DNA of 64,000 bases from Candidatus Nomurabacteria bacterium (lineage in GTDB: Bacteria; Patescibacteriota; Saccharimonadia; Saccharimonadales; Saccharimonadaceae): contig JACKGP010000002.1 of assembly GCA_020631935.1 (NCBI GenBank), positions 124,001 through 188,000 on the forward strand, given 5' to 3'. Both the position numbers and the translations under genes were made by a program. Shown here piece after piece: positions 1 through 8,627 of this stretch. The stretch's first letter is position 1, and every line of letters starts with the position of its first letter. Under the pieces are notes generated by a model. That model made no database searches and was not told the DNA's origin. It saw nothing but the letters and a program-made list of their open reading frames with translations.

Positions 1-470
1 ACGAATTCACGCCCCCGCATAATGCCGCTTTTTGCCCTGAGTTCGTTGCGCATTTTAGTCTGGAACTGGTACAAACTAACTGGCAAGTCTTTATAGCTTG
101 AAACATAATGCTTCATCATCTCAACAATTGGCTCTTCATGACTCCAGCCAAGTCCGAGTACTGTACCGTCCTGTAGCGCCGTCTTAAACCACACATCGAC
201 CGTTTTATCGTCCCAACGCCCAGTTTTTTCCCACACTTCCTTGCGCTGCAAGCCAGTCATCGTAAGTTCATTTGAGTCGATTGCGTTCATCTCCTCTCGG
301 ACAACCTGCTTGATCTTTTCAACTACCCGCAAGCCTAGTGGTAAATACGCATACACTCCGGCCATTTCTTTATATACATAGCCCGCTCTAATTAAAAGCT
401 GGGCATTCTTTGCCACCTCGTCAGCTGGTGAGTTTTTTAGTGTTTTAGTAAATAATTTAGAAACTCTCAT
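1..470 (-). CDS. proS: Prolyl-tRNA synthetase, N-terminal part (cut by window edge)
   Basis: Charges tRNA-Pro with proline in the cytoplasm. Only the first ~156 residues are in the window; the reading frame runs off position 1. The protein opens with MRVSKLFTKTLKNSPADE, then a class II catalytic-domain start (AGVYAYLPLGLRVVEKI) and, at the window edge, the class II motif 2 region ending GIMRGREF, typical of bacterial ProRS. The ATG at 470 overlaps the stop of the upstream CPBP protease gene (TAATG), so it is the last visible gene of the frr-uppS-rseP-CPBP operon and is probably translationally coupled. No sign of damage in the visible part. Confidence 0.93.
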   Translation of the reverse strand, partial: MRVSKLFTKTLKNSPADEVAKNAQLLIRAGYVYKEMAGVYAYLPLGLRVVEKIKQVVREEMNAIDSNELTMTGLQRKEVWEKTGRWDDKTVDVWFKTALQDGTVLGLGWSHEEPIVEMMKHYVSSYKDLPVSLYQFQTKMRNELRAKSGIMRGREF

Positions 471-1237
471 TACATTCCCATTGTACTAATAAGTGATGGA
501 TTAACAAAAAGTAGATAAAATGCCAGACCGTTTTTTGCCATATGAAGAACCACGCCAGCCCACACGCTTCCAGTTATCTCTCGTAAACCACAAAGCACTA
601 CGCTTAGTACAAATGTATCGACGCCGACATTTAGCTGACCATGCATAACACCAAAAACAACACTAACTAGTATTATGCCCGCAGCCATGCCGAGGTATTT
701 TTTTAATTTAGTATATAGATACCCTCTGAATAGAAGCTCCTCTACCAGTGGCGCTATGACCACAAGCGCTAGGAACGCCAACATCATCTCCATAGATGAT
801 ACTAAATTTTCAAACCCTACGTCTTGTTTTTGCGCTATGTCAAAGCCGGGAATAATACCCGACGCTACAGTAATAACTACTGCGCTAAGAATGACATACG
901 GTATAAATGATAGTACCCCCGCAAATATATCGCCCCAAGAAAGCAGTCTCTGTATACCTAGATCTTTTTTTACACTGCTGCTCTTGTCTATTCGACTAGA
1001 TATCAGTAGCACCACAACTAGCGCTAGTGCATACGTCATCGCTGATAGCGAAAATAGCAACACCGTATTATTGAAAGCTTCTAGCGGTACGCCGATTGTT
1101 TTTAGTACATAGACCAGTGCAACTAGCAATAGCTGTGCGCCAAAAAATGCCGCTACTACTAGTACTGTGTAAAATACTGCCCATAAAATGCGCTTGGTTA
1201 ATTTATGCTTAGTAGTGCTACTTTTCTTATCTGTCAT
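470..1237 (-). CDS. CPBP-family intramembrane metalloprotease (CAAX/Abi type)
   Basis: A 255-residue polytopic membrane protein with about six to eight hydrophobic segments. The family motifs are present: EExxxR as E166-E167...R171 (EELLFRG), the FxxxH motif as FGVMH with H199, and a further membrane His at 232 (VLHMAKNG). These make up the glutamate/histidine active site of the CPBP (Abi, CAAX prenyl protease 2) family. Substrate is unknown; in bacteria these proteins are linked to protein maturation, bacteriocin immunity or envelope stress. It starts directly after rseP with no gap and overlaps proS, so two membrane proteases sit in one operon with uppS and frr. Confidence 0.85.
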   Translation of the reverse strand: MTDKKSSTTKHKLTKRILWAVFYTVLVVAAFFGAQLLLVALVYVLKTIGVPLEAFNNTVLLFSLSAMTYALALVVVLLISSRIDKSSSVKKDLGIQRLLSWGDIFAGVLSFIPYVILSAVVITVASGIIPGFDIAQKQDVGFENLVSSMEMMLAFLALVVIAPLVEELLFRGYLYTKLKKYLGMAAGIILVSVVFGVMHGQLNVGVDTFVLSVVLCGLREITGSVWAGVVLHMAKNGLAFYLLFVNPSLISTMGM

Positions 1238-2392
1238 CTATTTAAACTTTCCAATATCTGCCCATGTTACCAACACCACCAGACCCATAAGTACCAAAAA
1301 CCCTATAGTCTGCAGTTGCTCTTCTCGCTCTTTTGTCAGAGGTTTTTTGCGAATTTTGTAAATTGTCATCAAGAGCCAGCGACCGCCATCCAAAGCGGGT
1401 ATCGGAAGAGTGTTTATAACCGCAAGACTCAAAGAAATGATTGCGCTTAGAAATAGCAGCTGCTTAATGCCAGCTTCTGAAGCTTGAGGAAATATCACCC
1501 CAAGTATACCTACAGGCCCAGCTACGCTCTGGCCAACAACTTCCAGCTCCTTACCGCCCTTCTCTCTTATAGTGTCATCAAAACTGATACTTTGAATAAA
1601 GCCTGACAGAGCACCCCAAGCTAGCTTTGCTGTTCCCTCTAGTGTCACCCAAGTAAACTGCAGAGTTGTCCCTACCCCGACGATTGGCGCCGACCATGTT
1701 GACTTTAGCTCTGATCGCTCTACAGTAGAAACGCCCAATATTCCTTTTTTCGAATCTTTGGCGCTAGCCAGATTAGCTTTGGTGGTTTTTTCAACACCAT
1801 CACTTTCGTAGGTGATATCAACCGTATTGCCCGCATGCAAAGCTGTATAGTCGCTCAGCTTTTTTGATGACTCGAACCGTTGATCCTGAATCATGAGTAG
1901 TTTATCGCCAGATTTTAGCCCCGCCTTATCTGCAGCCGATCCCTCAACGACATTTGCAATCATCAGCGGGTGTGATATCGATTGAGTATCACCAGGCACT
2001 GTAAATTGCCCCTCGATGATTTTTGGCATCCCGACAAAGCTAATAATAGCGAGCAGCACGATGGCCACAAGCCAGTTCATCATCACACCAGCAAGCAATA
2101 TCTTTGTCTTTACCCAGTAGCTAGCTGCGCCATAGTCTCCTTTTTTTGAAGCAGAATCGTGCTCGCCCTGCAGCTTCACAAATCCGCCTAACGGCAGCCA
2201 GTTCAGTGTATACAGAACGTTCTTTCCGAGTACGCTTTTCTTGATTTTCTTACCCCAAGCTTTTGGCGGAAAGCCAATACCAAACTCTTCAACAACCACT
2301 CCGTTGCGGCGTGCAGCCACGCCATGACCAAATTCATGAACTGCAACCAGCAGCACTAAAACAACCAACCCAACAATAATTCCTAACAGCAT
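1238..2392 (-). CDS. rseP: Site-2 protease RseP-like zinc metalloprotease
   Basis: Predicted membrane-embedded zinc protease of the S2P/M50 family, 384 residues. The first transmembrane helix carries HEFGH (residues 19-23). A PDZ domain lies at about 145-215 (GSAADKAGLKSGDKL), and the third zinc ligand motif near the C terminus is NTLPIPALDGG, followed by a last hydrophobic segment. Family members cleave anti-sigma factors or remnant signal peptides inside the membrane. The ATG nearly abuts the uppS stop (TAAATG). The uppS-rseP pairing is common in bacteria, though cdsA, which often lies between them, is absent. Confidence 0.93.
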   Translation of the reverse strand: MLLGIIVGLVVLVLLVAVHEFGHGVAARRNGVVVEEFGIGFPPKAWGKKIKKSVLGKNVLYTLNWLPLGGFVKLQGEHDSASKKGDYGAASYWVKTKILLAGVMMNWLVAIVLLAIISFVGMPKIIEGQFTVPGDTQSISHPLMIANVVEGSAADKAGLKSGDKLLMIQDQRFESSKKLSDYTALHAGNTVDITYESDGVEKTTKANLASAKDSKKGILGVSTVERSELKSTWSAPIVGVGTTLQFTWVTLEGTAKLAWGALSGFIQSISFDDTIREKGGKELEVVGQSVAGPVGILGVIFPQASEAGIKQLLFLSAIISLSLAVINTLPIPALDGGRWLLMTIYKIRKKPLTKEREEQLQTIGFLVLMGLVVLVTWADIGKFK

Positions 2393-3082
2393 TTACCCTC
2401 CAAACCTGCGGCCACGCTTTTTATATTCTTCTAGTATATCAGCCACATCGCCTGCCGTCATCTCTGGCCATAGCTTATCCAAAAACATAAACTCACTGTA
2501 GGCGCTACGCCAAAGCATAAAGTTACTGAGTCGCCTCTCGCCACTGGTGCGCACTATTAAATCGCATGGTGGAATACTGGGATGATCCAGAAATTCAGCA
2601 AATTTTTCATCAGTCAGATCAGTCGAAGAGATACCAGACTCCATGGCGCGCCTGGCCGCCCTGACTATCTCTTGCTGGCCGCCATAGTTAAAACACATTG
2701 CCAGCGTAGCCCTAGTGCCATTTCTCGACATTTCTTCAGCATCGTCGATCATTTTTGCAATATCATCTGGGAGTTTTTCTTTACCGCCTAGCACCTCGAG
2801 CTTGTAACCCTTCTTGACCAAATCCTTTATATCAACCTTGAAAAGGCGTCGGATTATCCGCATTATGGCGCGAACTTCATCTTCAGCCCGAGACCAATTC
2901 TCTGTCGACCAGGTGTAGAACGAGATATATTTCACACCAGCGTCAGACGTGGCATCTATAACATCCTTTAGAGCATTATAGCCGGCTAGGTGCCCTTCAT
3001 AGGTAGGTATTCCGTGTTTTTTTGCCCAGCGACGATTACCGTCCAAGATGTAGCCGATATGCGTTGGCGTGCCGTCACTCAT
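2393..3082 (-). CDS. uppS: Isoprenyl transferase (undecaprenyl diphosphate synthase)
   Basis: Cis-prenyltransferase that builds the undecaprenyl-PP carrier for peptidoglycan and glycan export. It has 229 residues, near the usual length. The conserved DGNRRWA starts at D14 (catalytic Asp), followed by GH..G, the SFYTWSTENWSR segment, and the C-terminal RTSGERRLSNFMLWRSAYSE region that binds the IPP pyrophosphate. The start codon overlaps the frr stop (TAATG), showing tight coupling in the frr-uppS-rseP operon. Saccharibacteria lack a full lipid pathway, so the isoprenoid precursor may come from the host; that last point is inference. Confidence 0.95.
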   Translation of the reverse strand: MSDGTPTHIGYILDGNRRWAKKHGIPTYEGHLAGYNALKDVIDATSDAGVKYISFYTWSTENWSRAEDEVRAIMRIIRRLFKVDIKDLVKKGYKLEVLGGKEKLPDDIAKMIDDAEEMSRNGTRATLAMCFNYGGQQEIVRAARRAMESGISSTDLTDEKFAEFLDHPSIPPCDLIVRTSGERRLSNFMLWRSAYSEFMFLDKLWPEMTAGDVADILEEYKKRGRRFGG

Positions 3083-3636
3083 TAGACAGTCATCAACTCA
3101 GCTTCTTTAGCCTTGAATGCCTCATCAATTTTCTCTTGATAATCTCGCATTAGTTGGTCAAACTCTTTTTCAACTGCCTTTACATCATCCTCTGACAACT
3201 CTTTGGAATCTTTGCGTCGCTTTGCATCCTTCAGAGCATCCTGACGAACGTTTCGAAGTGCAATCCGACATTCTTCAACCTTATCGCCCAGCTGTTTTAC
3301 CATCTCTCGGCGCCGCTCTTCGGTAAGCGACGGGACTGGCACACGAACCACTCGACCATCATCTGAAGGATTAAATCCCATACCCTGAGCGTCGCGTATA
3401 GCAGCAGTTATCTGGGTTATATTGCTAGGGTCAAACGGGCTAACTAGCAACATCTGCGCCTCTGGCGCTGTAATGTTGGCAGCTTGATTCAGTGGAATTC
3501 TAGTACCATAAGCCTCGACCATTACTCCGTCTAGCATTCCAGGGTGTGCCCTGCCAGTTCTAACTTTATGTAATTCATCATGCAGGTGATCAATTGCACC
3601 ATCCATTTTTGTCTCGTATGATTTTGTGTCAAACAT
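3082..3636 (-). CDS. frr: Ribosome recycling factor
   Basis: Splits post-termination ribosomes together with EF-G. 184 residues, the standard length, with the domain I helix residues KVRTGRAHPGMLDGVMVEAYG at the N terminus and the conserved tail region RREMVKQLGDKVEECRIALRNVRQDA. It is the first gene of the frr-uppS-rseP-CPBP-proS operon. A -10 box (TATAAT, 3665-3670) lies upstream, giving a leader of about 22 nt with AAGGAGA some 13 nt before the ATG, so this unit is not leaderless. Confidence 0.96.
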   Translation of the reverse strand: MFDTKSYETKMDGAIDHLHDELHKVRTGRAHPGMLDGVMVEAYGTRIPLNQAANITAPEAQMLLVSPFDPSNITQITAAIRDAQGMGFNPSDDGRVVRVPVPSLTEERRREMVKQLGDKVEECRIALRNVRQDALKDAKRRKDSKELSEDDVKAVEKEFDQLMRDYQEKIDEAFKAKEAELMTV

Positions 3637-3663
3637 AATTCTTAAACATCTCCTTTAGTAGTT

Positions 3664-3671
3664 AATTATAA
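3664..3671 (-). promoter_or_regulatory. -10 element of the frr operon
   Basis: TATAAT on the minus strand (3665-3670). No good -35 is visible 17 bp upstream. The predicted start near 3658 gives a 22-nt leader carrying AAGGAG. Confidence 0.5.
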
Positions 3672-3697
3672 CCTATAAGCTCGCCAAAGATTAGAAA

Positions 3698-4249
3698 CTA
3701 CAGCTCTATCAATAGGCCATAGTTCATGCCATAAGCTGACGTATAATTGGTAAAGCTACTGTGAGTACAGTCAGTATCGTTGATATCTCCATCATCGCTG
3801 CCAAGAATCTGATTGACGGTTTTGCTAGGTGGCCTCTCAAGCCGTGCTAGTATGACACGACTATTGTGACTGCCGTCGCAGTAGGAGATCATATAACTGT
3901 AGTATGGCATACCGGTTTTTTTATCTATAGGATCTTTAATCGGTGTAGACGTATAGCCTCCTTTCCACAATAAATCCCTGGCGGACTGAGTAGAGCCATA
4001 CGCACCGTCAAACCACCCTAGTGTAGCGCCCCCAGAACCTGCCTGTGACTCATCAAACCTCTTCCCCGTCCTAGCCCCCCATAGCTCGAAAGCATCCTTG
4101 ATGGTTTTCATATCACTAACTCTTTGATTGTCGCGGGCTCGTAGCTGAACATGATTGTAGGTAACGATACTAATAGACGCCAGTATTACTATCATCGTAA
4201 CCGTGATGGCTAATTCAACTACAGTAAATCCGTTTCTTAGTCTTGGCAT
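3698..4249 (-). CDS. Type IV pilin-like protein
   Basis: A 183-residue prepilin: short basic leader MPRLRNG, then the cleavage/methylation junction G-FTVVEL, with Glu at +5, and one hydrophobic helix. The globular C-terminal part contains two cysteines (SYCDGS and TDCTH) that could form the pilin disulfide. Type IV pili are used by Saccharibacteria for twitching and host contact; whether this is a major or minor pilin cannot be told. A longer frame exists upstream, but the promoter (-10 ending 10 nt before this ATG) and the standard leader length fix the start at 4249. Divergent from recF. No pilus assembly genes are adjacent. Confidence 0.85.
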   Translation of the reverse strand: MPRLRNGFTVVELAITVTMIVILASISIVTYNHVQLRARDNQRVSDMKTIKDAFELWGARTGKRFDESQAGSGGATLGWFDGAYGSTQSARDLLWKGGYTSTPIKDPIDKKTGMPYYSYMISYCDGSHNSRVILARLERPPSKTVNQILGSDDGDINDTDCTHSSFTNYTSAYGMNYGLLIEL

Positions 4250-4259
4250 AAGTATTTTC

Positions 4260-4313
4260 AGTATATCCACTCCCATCCATACCGTCAATCTACTAACTAA
4301 AGACCTGTATACT
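4260..4313. promoter_or_regulatory. Divergent promoters for pilin (-) and recF (+)
   Basis: Minus strand: TTGACG (4288-4283), 17 bp, TATACT (4265-4260), giving a start near 4253, four nt before the pilin ATG. Plus strand: TATACT at 4308-4313 followed by exactly 6 nt and the recF GTG at 4320. Both transcripts should be leaderless or nearly so. Confidence 0.7.
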
Positions 4314-4319
4314 AGTAGA

Positions 4320-5399
4320 GTGAGTATAGAAAAACTTACCGTATCTAATTTACGCCCACACGGCTTACTCTCTGTTGAGTTAAGTCCGACGGTCACCCTA
4401 ATACTCGGGCAAAATGGCACCGGTAAAACCAGCCTGCTTGAGGCTATCTATATTCTGCACCGCGGCACCAGTTTTCGCGGTCGAGACCACGATGTGATAG
4501 CCCATGATAAAAAGTCTGCCGAAATTAAACTAGACTTTAGCGACCTGCCGTCTAGAAAAGCGCGGCTACTGGAAATTGGCGGCAACAAAACCGGAAAACA
4601 GTTTATAGTTTCAGGTATCACAACCGCTCGATTACCACTTAAAGACCGCCTACCGGTCGTACTGTTTGAACCAGACGAGCTAAGATTACTAACATCAAGC
4701 CCCCAGCGCCGACGCGACTTTGTAGATGGTGTAATATCGAGGCTTTCGCCAACCTACTCTAAAGTTTTGAGCCGCTACAATCGCACACTCCAACAACGAA
4801 ACGAACTTCTAAAACAGTACGAAAAAATGCAAAGCGAAGCGTGGCAAAGTCACCTGTTTGTGTGGGACGTAAAGTTAGCCGAACTAGGTGCTACTATCAT
4901 AAAAACTCGATCAAATTTTATTGATCGCGCAAACTCAAATCTGCCTAGAATCTACAACCAGCTTGCAGGCGGCGAGCACTCTGTATTTGCCAGTTATGAA
5001 TCATCCTGCGCCACCGATGGCGATGTTGCTCAAAAAATACTTAGCAACCTAGAAAACAGCAGACAGCCAGACGCCCTGCGTGGCTTTACAAGCACCGGAC
5101 CACATCGTGACGACATAATACTCTACCTTGATGAACACTTGGCATCCGAAACAGCCTCACGCGGTGAAATGCGCACGATCATGCTAGCTTTCAAGCTACT
5201 AGAAGTTGAGCTGCAAACTCATCACAGCGGCAAAAAACCCCTAATTTTACTAGACGACGTGTTCTCTGAGCTAGACATATCGCGCGAAGGCGCCCTCATG
5301 GATTTCCTCTCCGACCACCAAACAATAATTACCGCTACAGACTTACGCGATGAGCTAAAGTCTGGAGCATCGATTGTGGAGTTAAAAAACGATGCCTAG
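4320..5399 (+). CDS. recF: DNA replication and repair protein RecF
   Basis: SMC-like ATPase that loads RecA onto gapped DNA. 359 residues from the GTG start. Walker A is GQNGTGKT (30-37); the signature region is STGPHRDD and ASRGEMRT, and Walker B is LILLDDVFSELD. The GTG at 4320 is chosen because the encoded MSIEKLTVSNLR matches the usual RecF N terminus (short strand before the loop) and because a TATACT -10 box ends 6 nt upstream, leaving no room for the longer in-frame extension. It overlaps the next small gene by 8 bp. dnaA, dnaN and gyrB, frequent neighbours elsewhere, are not present here. Confidence 0.93.
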   Translation: MSIEKLTVSNLRPHGLLSVELSPTVTLILGQNGTGKTSLLEAIYILHRGTSFRGRDHDVIAHDKKSAEIKLDFSDLPSRKARLLEIGGNKTGKQFIVSGITTARLPLKDRLPVVLFEPDELRLLTSSPQRRRDFVDGVISRLSPTYSKVLSRYNRTLQQRNELLKQYEKMQSEAWQSHLFVWDVKLAELGATIIKTRSNFIDRANSNLPRIYNQLAGGEHSVFASYESSCATDGDVAQKILSNLENSRQPDALRGFTSTGPHRDDIILYLDEHLASETASRGEMRTIMLAFKLLEVELQTHHSGKKPLILLDDVFSELDISREGALMDFLSDHQTIITATDLRDELKSGASIVELKNDA

Positions 5400-5595
5400 G
5401 CGACACACAAATCAAAAAGCTATTCGACCGCTGCCAATCTTAAACAAGTCTGTTTGCAGCCAAAAAAATCGCCACCCAACCAAGCAGCAAGCACTTCAGG
5501 CCGTCGAAAATCAAGAAATGAGTAACCCGCAGCTAAAGCTCGACGCTTACCACTGCGGGCACTGTCGCGGCTGGCACTTGACCAACCGTCGCTAG
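5392..5595 (+). CDS. Small CxxC protein, function unknown
   Basis: A 67-residue basic protein overlapping the end of recF by 8 bp, so probably co-translated. It has a first Cys in NKSVCSQKNRHPTKQQALQAVE and a terminal YHCGHCRGWHLTNRR. The Cys plus CxxC plus His pattern suggests a small zinc-binding fold. Many bacteria carry comparable C-x-C-x-x-C-GGWHLT mini-proteins of unknown role. It converges on tsf with only a few bases between the stops. Confidence 0.6.
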   Translation: MPRRHTNQKAIRPLPILNKSVCSQKNRHPTKQQALQAVENQEMSNPQLKLDAYHCGHCRGWHLTNRR

Positions 5596-5602
5596 TTATT
5601 AA

Positions 5603-6199
5603 CTATTCGCTAACACCTAGTTCAATGCGACGGAACTGACCAACACGAATATTCTCGCCCAGTTTTGCAATCGCCTCTTTGACGTGCTGCTCAATAGTCT
5701 TACTGTCATCAAGAATGTAGTTTTGACTCATCAAAACCTTTTCGGCAAAGTACTTTGACACCTGGCCTTCGACAATCTTCTCGCGAATTTCCTCTGGCTT
5801 CTTCGCCAAATCTTCACTAGCCATAAACTCTTGCTTTTTGCGCTCCTTCTCATCGGCCGGAATGTCATCTTCGCTGACATAAAGTGGACTCATAGCTGCC
5901 ACCTGCATACTTAATTGATGAGCCAGAGTGCGAAAGTCGTCTAAACGAGCTACGAAATCAGTTTCACAGTTCAGCTCTAAAACTACGCCAATGCGATCGT
6001 CGTGAATATAGCTATCGATTACGCCCTCACGCGCTTCGCGATCGCCTTTTTTCTCTGCACGAGTCAAACCCTTTTTACGCATTTCTTCTAGTGCCTTATC
6101 GAAGTCACCGCCAGCTTCTACCAGCGCAGACTTTGCATCAGTCAAGCCAACACCAGTTAGCTCTTTTAGTTTTTTAATGTCTTCAACTGTAATAGCCAT
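5603..6199 (-). CDS. tsf: Elongation factor Ts
   Basis: Guanine-nucleotide exchange factor for EF-Tu. 198 residues, the short form. The N-terminal UBA-like domain is LKELTGVGLTDAKSALVEAGGDFDKALEEMRKKG, followed by the TDFVARLDDFRTLA segment that contacts EF-Tu. Its ATG overlaps the rpsB stop, the classical rpsB-tsf operon. Confidence 0.96.
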   Translation of the reverse strand: MAITVEDIKKLKELTGVGLTDAKSALVEAGGDFDKALEEMRKKGLTRAEKKGDREAREGVIDSYIHDDRIGVVLELNCETDFVARLDDFRTLAHQLSMQVAAMSPLYVSEDDIPADEKERKKQEFMASEDLAKKPEEIREKIVEGQVSKYFAEKVLMSQNYILDDSKTIEQHVKEAIAKLGENIRVGQFRRIELGVSE

Positions 6200-6909
6200 T
6201 ATTTTGCCCCCTCTGTTTTTGCCTTTCCAGCACCTTCTTTTATAGATTCCACGAAGTAGCTCAGTATCAATTCTGTACCCTTTATAGAGTCGTCGTTTCC
6301 AGGAATAATATAGTCAATTGGATCCGGGTCACAGTTTGTATCAACAACTCCAACTACTGGAACATCTAGTCGATTAGCTTCACGAACAGCGTTCATGTCA
6401 GTCTTTATGTCAACTACAATCACAGCGCCCGGCTTGCCATTCAATCCCTTGATGCCGCCATATTTCATGTTTAGCGTGTCAATCTCCTCTTGGAATCTCT
6501 GCACTTCTAGCTTATTGTAGCGCTTCTCAAGCTCGCCTGAAGCCATGCGACGCTCTAGGTCGTGTAGCTTCTTTAGCTGAGTATTCATTGTCGATGTATT
6601 GGTTAGCATTCCGCCAATCCAGCGCTCAGTTACATATGGCTGACCGACTGACTCTGCAGCTGCTTTTACGATGTCCTTGTGCTGTTTTTTAGTACCAACA
6701 AACAGTACTTTTTTTCCAGCGGCAGCAGTTTTAGCAATAAACGGTAGAGCTGCGTCCAGACCCTCTGCTGTCTTAACAAGATCAATTACGTGGCTATCTT
6801 GTCGTTTACTGTGAATATACGGCGCCATTTTAGGGTGCCAACGACTCGTTCGGTGCCCAAAGTGAACACCAGCTTCGAGCAAAGCTTTTAGGTCTACTTT
6901 TGTAGCCAT
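6199..6909 (-). CDS. rpsB: 30S ribosomal protein S2
   Basis: 236 residues. Typical uS2 segments: LLEAGVHFGHRTSRWHPKM at the N terminus, FVGTKKQ, RWIGGMLTN, and VVDTNCDPDPIDYIIPGNDD towards the end. First gene of the rpsB-tsf operon. The ATG is preceded by AAGGAGAAGGAAAC, and the roughly 70-nt leader can fold in two ways, one of which masks this region (see separate entry). Expression is probably autoregulated, as S2 does in other bacteria, although the RNA element here is not the enterobacterial one. Confidence 0.96.
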   Translation of the reverse strand: MATKVDLKALLEAGVHFGHRTSRWHPKMAPYIHSKRQDSHVIDLVKTAEGLDAALPFIAKTAAAGKKVLFVGTKKQHKDIVKAAAESVGQPYVTERWIGGMLTNTSTMNTQLKKLHDLERRMASGELEKRYNKLEVQRFQEEIDTLNMKYGGIKGLNGKPGAVIVVDIKTDMNAVREANRLDVPVVGVVDTNCDPDPIDYIIPGNDDSIKGTELILSYFVESIKEGAGKAKTEGAK

Positions 6910-6961
6910 GTTTCCTTCTCCTTCACACTAGCGCCTCAATTTAAAGGAAACTCACTAGTGT
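6910..6961 (-). promoter_or_regulatory. rpsB leader RNA with alternative hairpins
   Basis: In the RNA sense, ACACTAG (6961-6955) pairs perfectly with CTAGTGT (6931-6925). The loop of that hairpin carries GTTTCCTT (6951-6944), which is perfectly complementary to AAGGAAAC (6917-6910) just before the start codon. The two pairings compete for the same strand, so the leader can either expose or mask the region in front of the ATG. Confidence 0.55.
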
Positions 6962-6987
6962 TGTTTCGTTAAATTTATTACCCTGTA

Positions 6988-7038
6988 ACTATACACCATA
7001 TCTAACCCTTTGACAACCGTCGTGATTTCAAGTATAGT
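6988..7038. promoter_or_regulatory. Divergent rpsB (-) and rpmE (+) promoters sharing one -35 region
   Basis: Plus: TTGACA (7010-7015), 17 bp, TATAGT (7033-7038). Minus: TTGTCA (7016-7011), 17 bp, TATAGT (6993-6988). The two -35 boxes overlap by five bases in the near-palindrome TTGACAA, so only one polymerase can bind at a time. Confidence 0.8.
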
Positions 7039-7047
7039 GGTCGGAGT

Positions 7048-7371
7048 ATGAAAAGCAGTATTCACCCACAAAACTACCGCCCTGTCGTATTTAGCGACGA
7101 TCAAGCGGGATTTGCGTTTTTGACGCAAAGCACTGCGCAGACAAATGAGGAAATCAAATGGGAAGATGGCAACACTTACCCACTCGTGAAAGTCCACATT
7201 TCAAGCGCCTCTCACCCATTCTTTACTGGTGAGGAAAAGATTATCGACACCGAAGGTCGTGTTGATCGATTTAAGGCTAAATTTGCCGCAGCTGAAGCTC
7301 GCAAGAAAGAGCTTCAAAACAAAGCCAAGAAACGCGCCGCACAGAAAGCTAAGAAATCAGATTCTAAATAG
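7048..7371 (+). CDS. rpmE: 50S ribosomal protein L31, type B
   Basis: 107 residues. The start [15 protein letters not shown] and the segment [20 protein letters not shown]...[10 protein letters not shown] match zinc-free type B L31 (no CxxC). A lysine/alanine-rich tail of about 35 residues follows the conserved part. The ATG lies 9 nt after the -10 box, so the mRNA is almost leaderless. A strong terminator follows. Divergent from rpsB, with a shared -35 region. Confidence 0.93.
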   Translation: MKSSIHPQNYRPVVFSDDQAGFAFLTQSTAQTNEEIKWEDGNTYPLVKVHISSASHPFFTGEEKIIDTEGRVDRFKAKFAAAEARKKELQNKAKKRAAQKAKKSDSK

Positions 7372-7381
7372 CTTAATCTAC

Positions 7382-7415
7382 AAAAAGACACAGTGTTACA
7401 AACTGTGTCTTTTTG
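7382..7415 (+). terminator. Intrinsic terminator after rpmE
   Basis: Thirteen-bp perfect stem (AAAAAGACACAGT, 7382-7394, with ACTGTGTCTTTTT, 7402-7414) and a 7-nt loop, ending in a T run. Confidence 0.9.
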
Positions 7416-7451
7416 TTTTATAGAAAACAGTGTACTAAAATAAGAGAAGTA

Positions 7452-8516
7452 ATGCCTAAAATTAATCTAAACCTATCAGAGCTTGAGACCGAACGAAAGG
7501 ATCTAACAGATTTCCTATCTCGTCCGGACGCTTTTTCAGATCCTGATTTTGCTAAAAAGAACCGCCGCATGACAGAGCTTGACGAACTGCTTTCCGCTGG
7601 AAAGCGTCGAGAATCACTCGAAAAACAAATCAAGGAAGCAAAGGAATTGTCTGGCGGCGGCGATGAACTAGCCGAACTCGCCAAGCAAGAGCTCCCCCTA
7701 CTAGAAAATGAGTTAGAGGAACTCGAAGAGAAGCTTTTTGTCATGCTGACGCCAAAAGATCCAAATGACGAAAAGAATGTCATAGTTGAAATACGCGCTG
7801 GCGCTGGTGGTGACGAAGCTTCCCTATTTGCAAGCGAACTTTACCGAATGTATTTACGCTGGTGCGAAGACAAAGGCTTTAAAACCGACCTTATGAGCGA
7901 GAGCGCCAATGATAGCGGTGGCTACAAAGAAGTTATTTTCGAAGTCCGTGGTGACTCAGCATACTCTTTTCTAAAATTCGAGGGTGGCGTTCACCGCGTA
8001 CAGCGCATCCCAGCCACCGAATCTCAGGGTCGGATCCACACCAGCACAGTCACTGTTGCAGTCTTACCTGAAGCTGAAGAGGCCGATATCGAGATTCATC
8101 CAAACGACCTTCGTATAGATGTATTCCGTAGTGGCGGCCACGGTGGCCAGAGCGTTAATACGACAGACTCGGCTGTTCGAATTACTCACCTGCCAACAGG
8201 CATGGTAGTTACAAATCAGGACGAAAAGTCTCAGATTAAAAACAAAGAAAAGGCCATGAGCGTACTACGTAGCCGCCTACTCCAGGCAAAGATTGATGAA
8301 GAGCAGGCCAAGCTAACTGCCGAGCGTCGCTCGCTTGTCGGCACAGGCGACAGATCTGAAAAAATCCGCACCTACAACTTCCCTCAAGACCGAATCACAG
8401 ACCATCGCATCGGTTACTCTAGAAGCAACATCCCCGCCGCAATGAACGGAGACGTAAACGACATTATCGAAAAGCTCCAGGCTTCCGAACGAGAACTAAG
8501 AGCCCAAAACGTTTAG
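7452..8516 (+). CDS. prfA: Peptide chain release factor 1
   Basis: Class I release factor reading UAA and UAG. 354 residues. The GGQ catalytic motif (GGHGGQSVN) is at about residue 231, and the stop-recognition region is [10 protein letters not shown], the PxT-type motif of RF1 rather than SPF of RF2. The start [10 protein letters not shown] at 7452 is preceded by AGAGAAG, better than the longer frame starting at 7413. prmC, which methylates this GGQ glutamine, lies two genes downstream. Confidence 0.95.
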   Translation: MPKINLNLSELETERKDLTDFLSRPDAFSDPDFAKKNRRMTELDELLSAGKRRESLEKQIKEAKELSGGGDELAELAKQELPLLENELEELEEKLFVMLTPKDPNDEKNVIVEIRAGAGGDEASLFASELYRMYLRWCEDKGFKTDLMSESANDSGGYKEVIFEVRGDSAYSFLKFEGGVHRVQRIPATESQGRIHTSTVTVAVLPEAEEADIEIHPNDLRIDVFRSGGHGGQSVNTTDSAVRITHLPTGMVVTNQDEKSQIKNKEKAMSVLRSRLLQAKIDEEQAKLTAERRSLVGTGDRSEKIRTYNFPQDRITDHRIGYSRSNIPAAMNGDVNDIIEKLQASERELRAQNV

Positions 8517-8564
8517 CTTCCTATTCTTGTACACGGGCACTTCGCATTGCGCCCCCTCTCGGTG

Positions 8565-8593
8565 TTGCATTTTTCGTACCATAAGCGTATAAC
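8565..8593 (+). promoter_or_regulatory. Promoter of the gene at 8628
   Basis: TTGCAT (8565-8570), 17 bp, TATAAC (8588-8593). Predicted start near 8600, which rules out a translation start at 8547. Confidence 0.65.
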
Positions 8594-8627
8594 AAAAGTA
8601 GGACAAAAGATAAATACAAAAACGATC

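Noticed and set aside
4203..4319. N-terminal extension of RecF
   Set aside because: It is antisense to the pilin signal helix and lies upstream of the recF -10 box.
4250..4420. N-terminal extension of the pilin
   Set aside because: It runs antisense through the recF promoter and start, and the prepilin leader must be short and basic, as at 4249.
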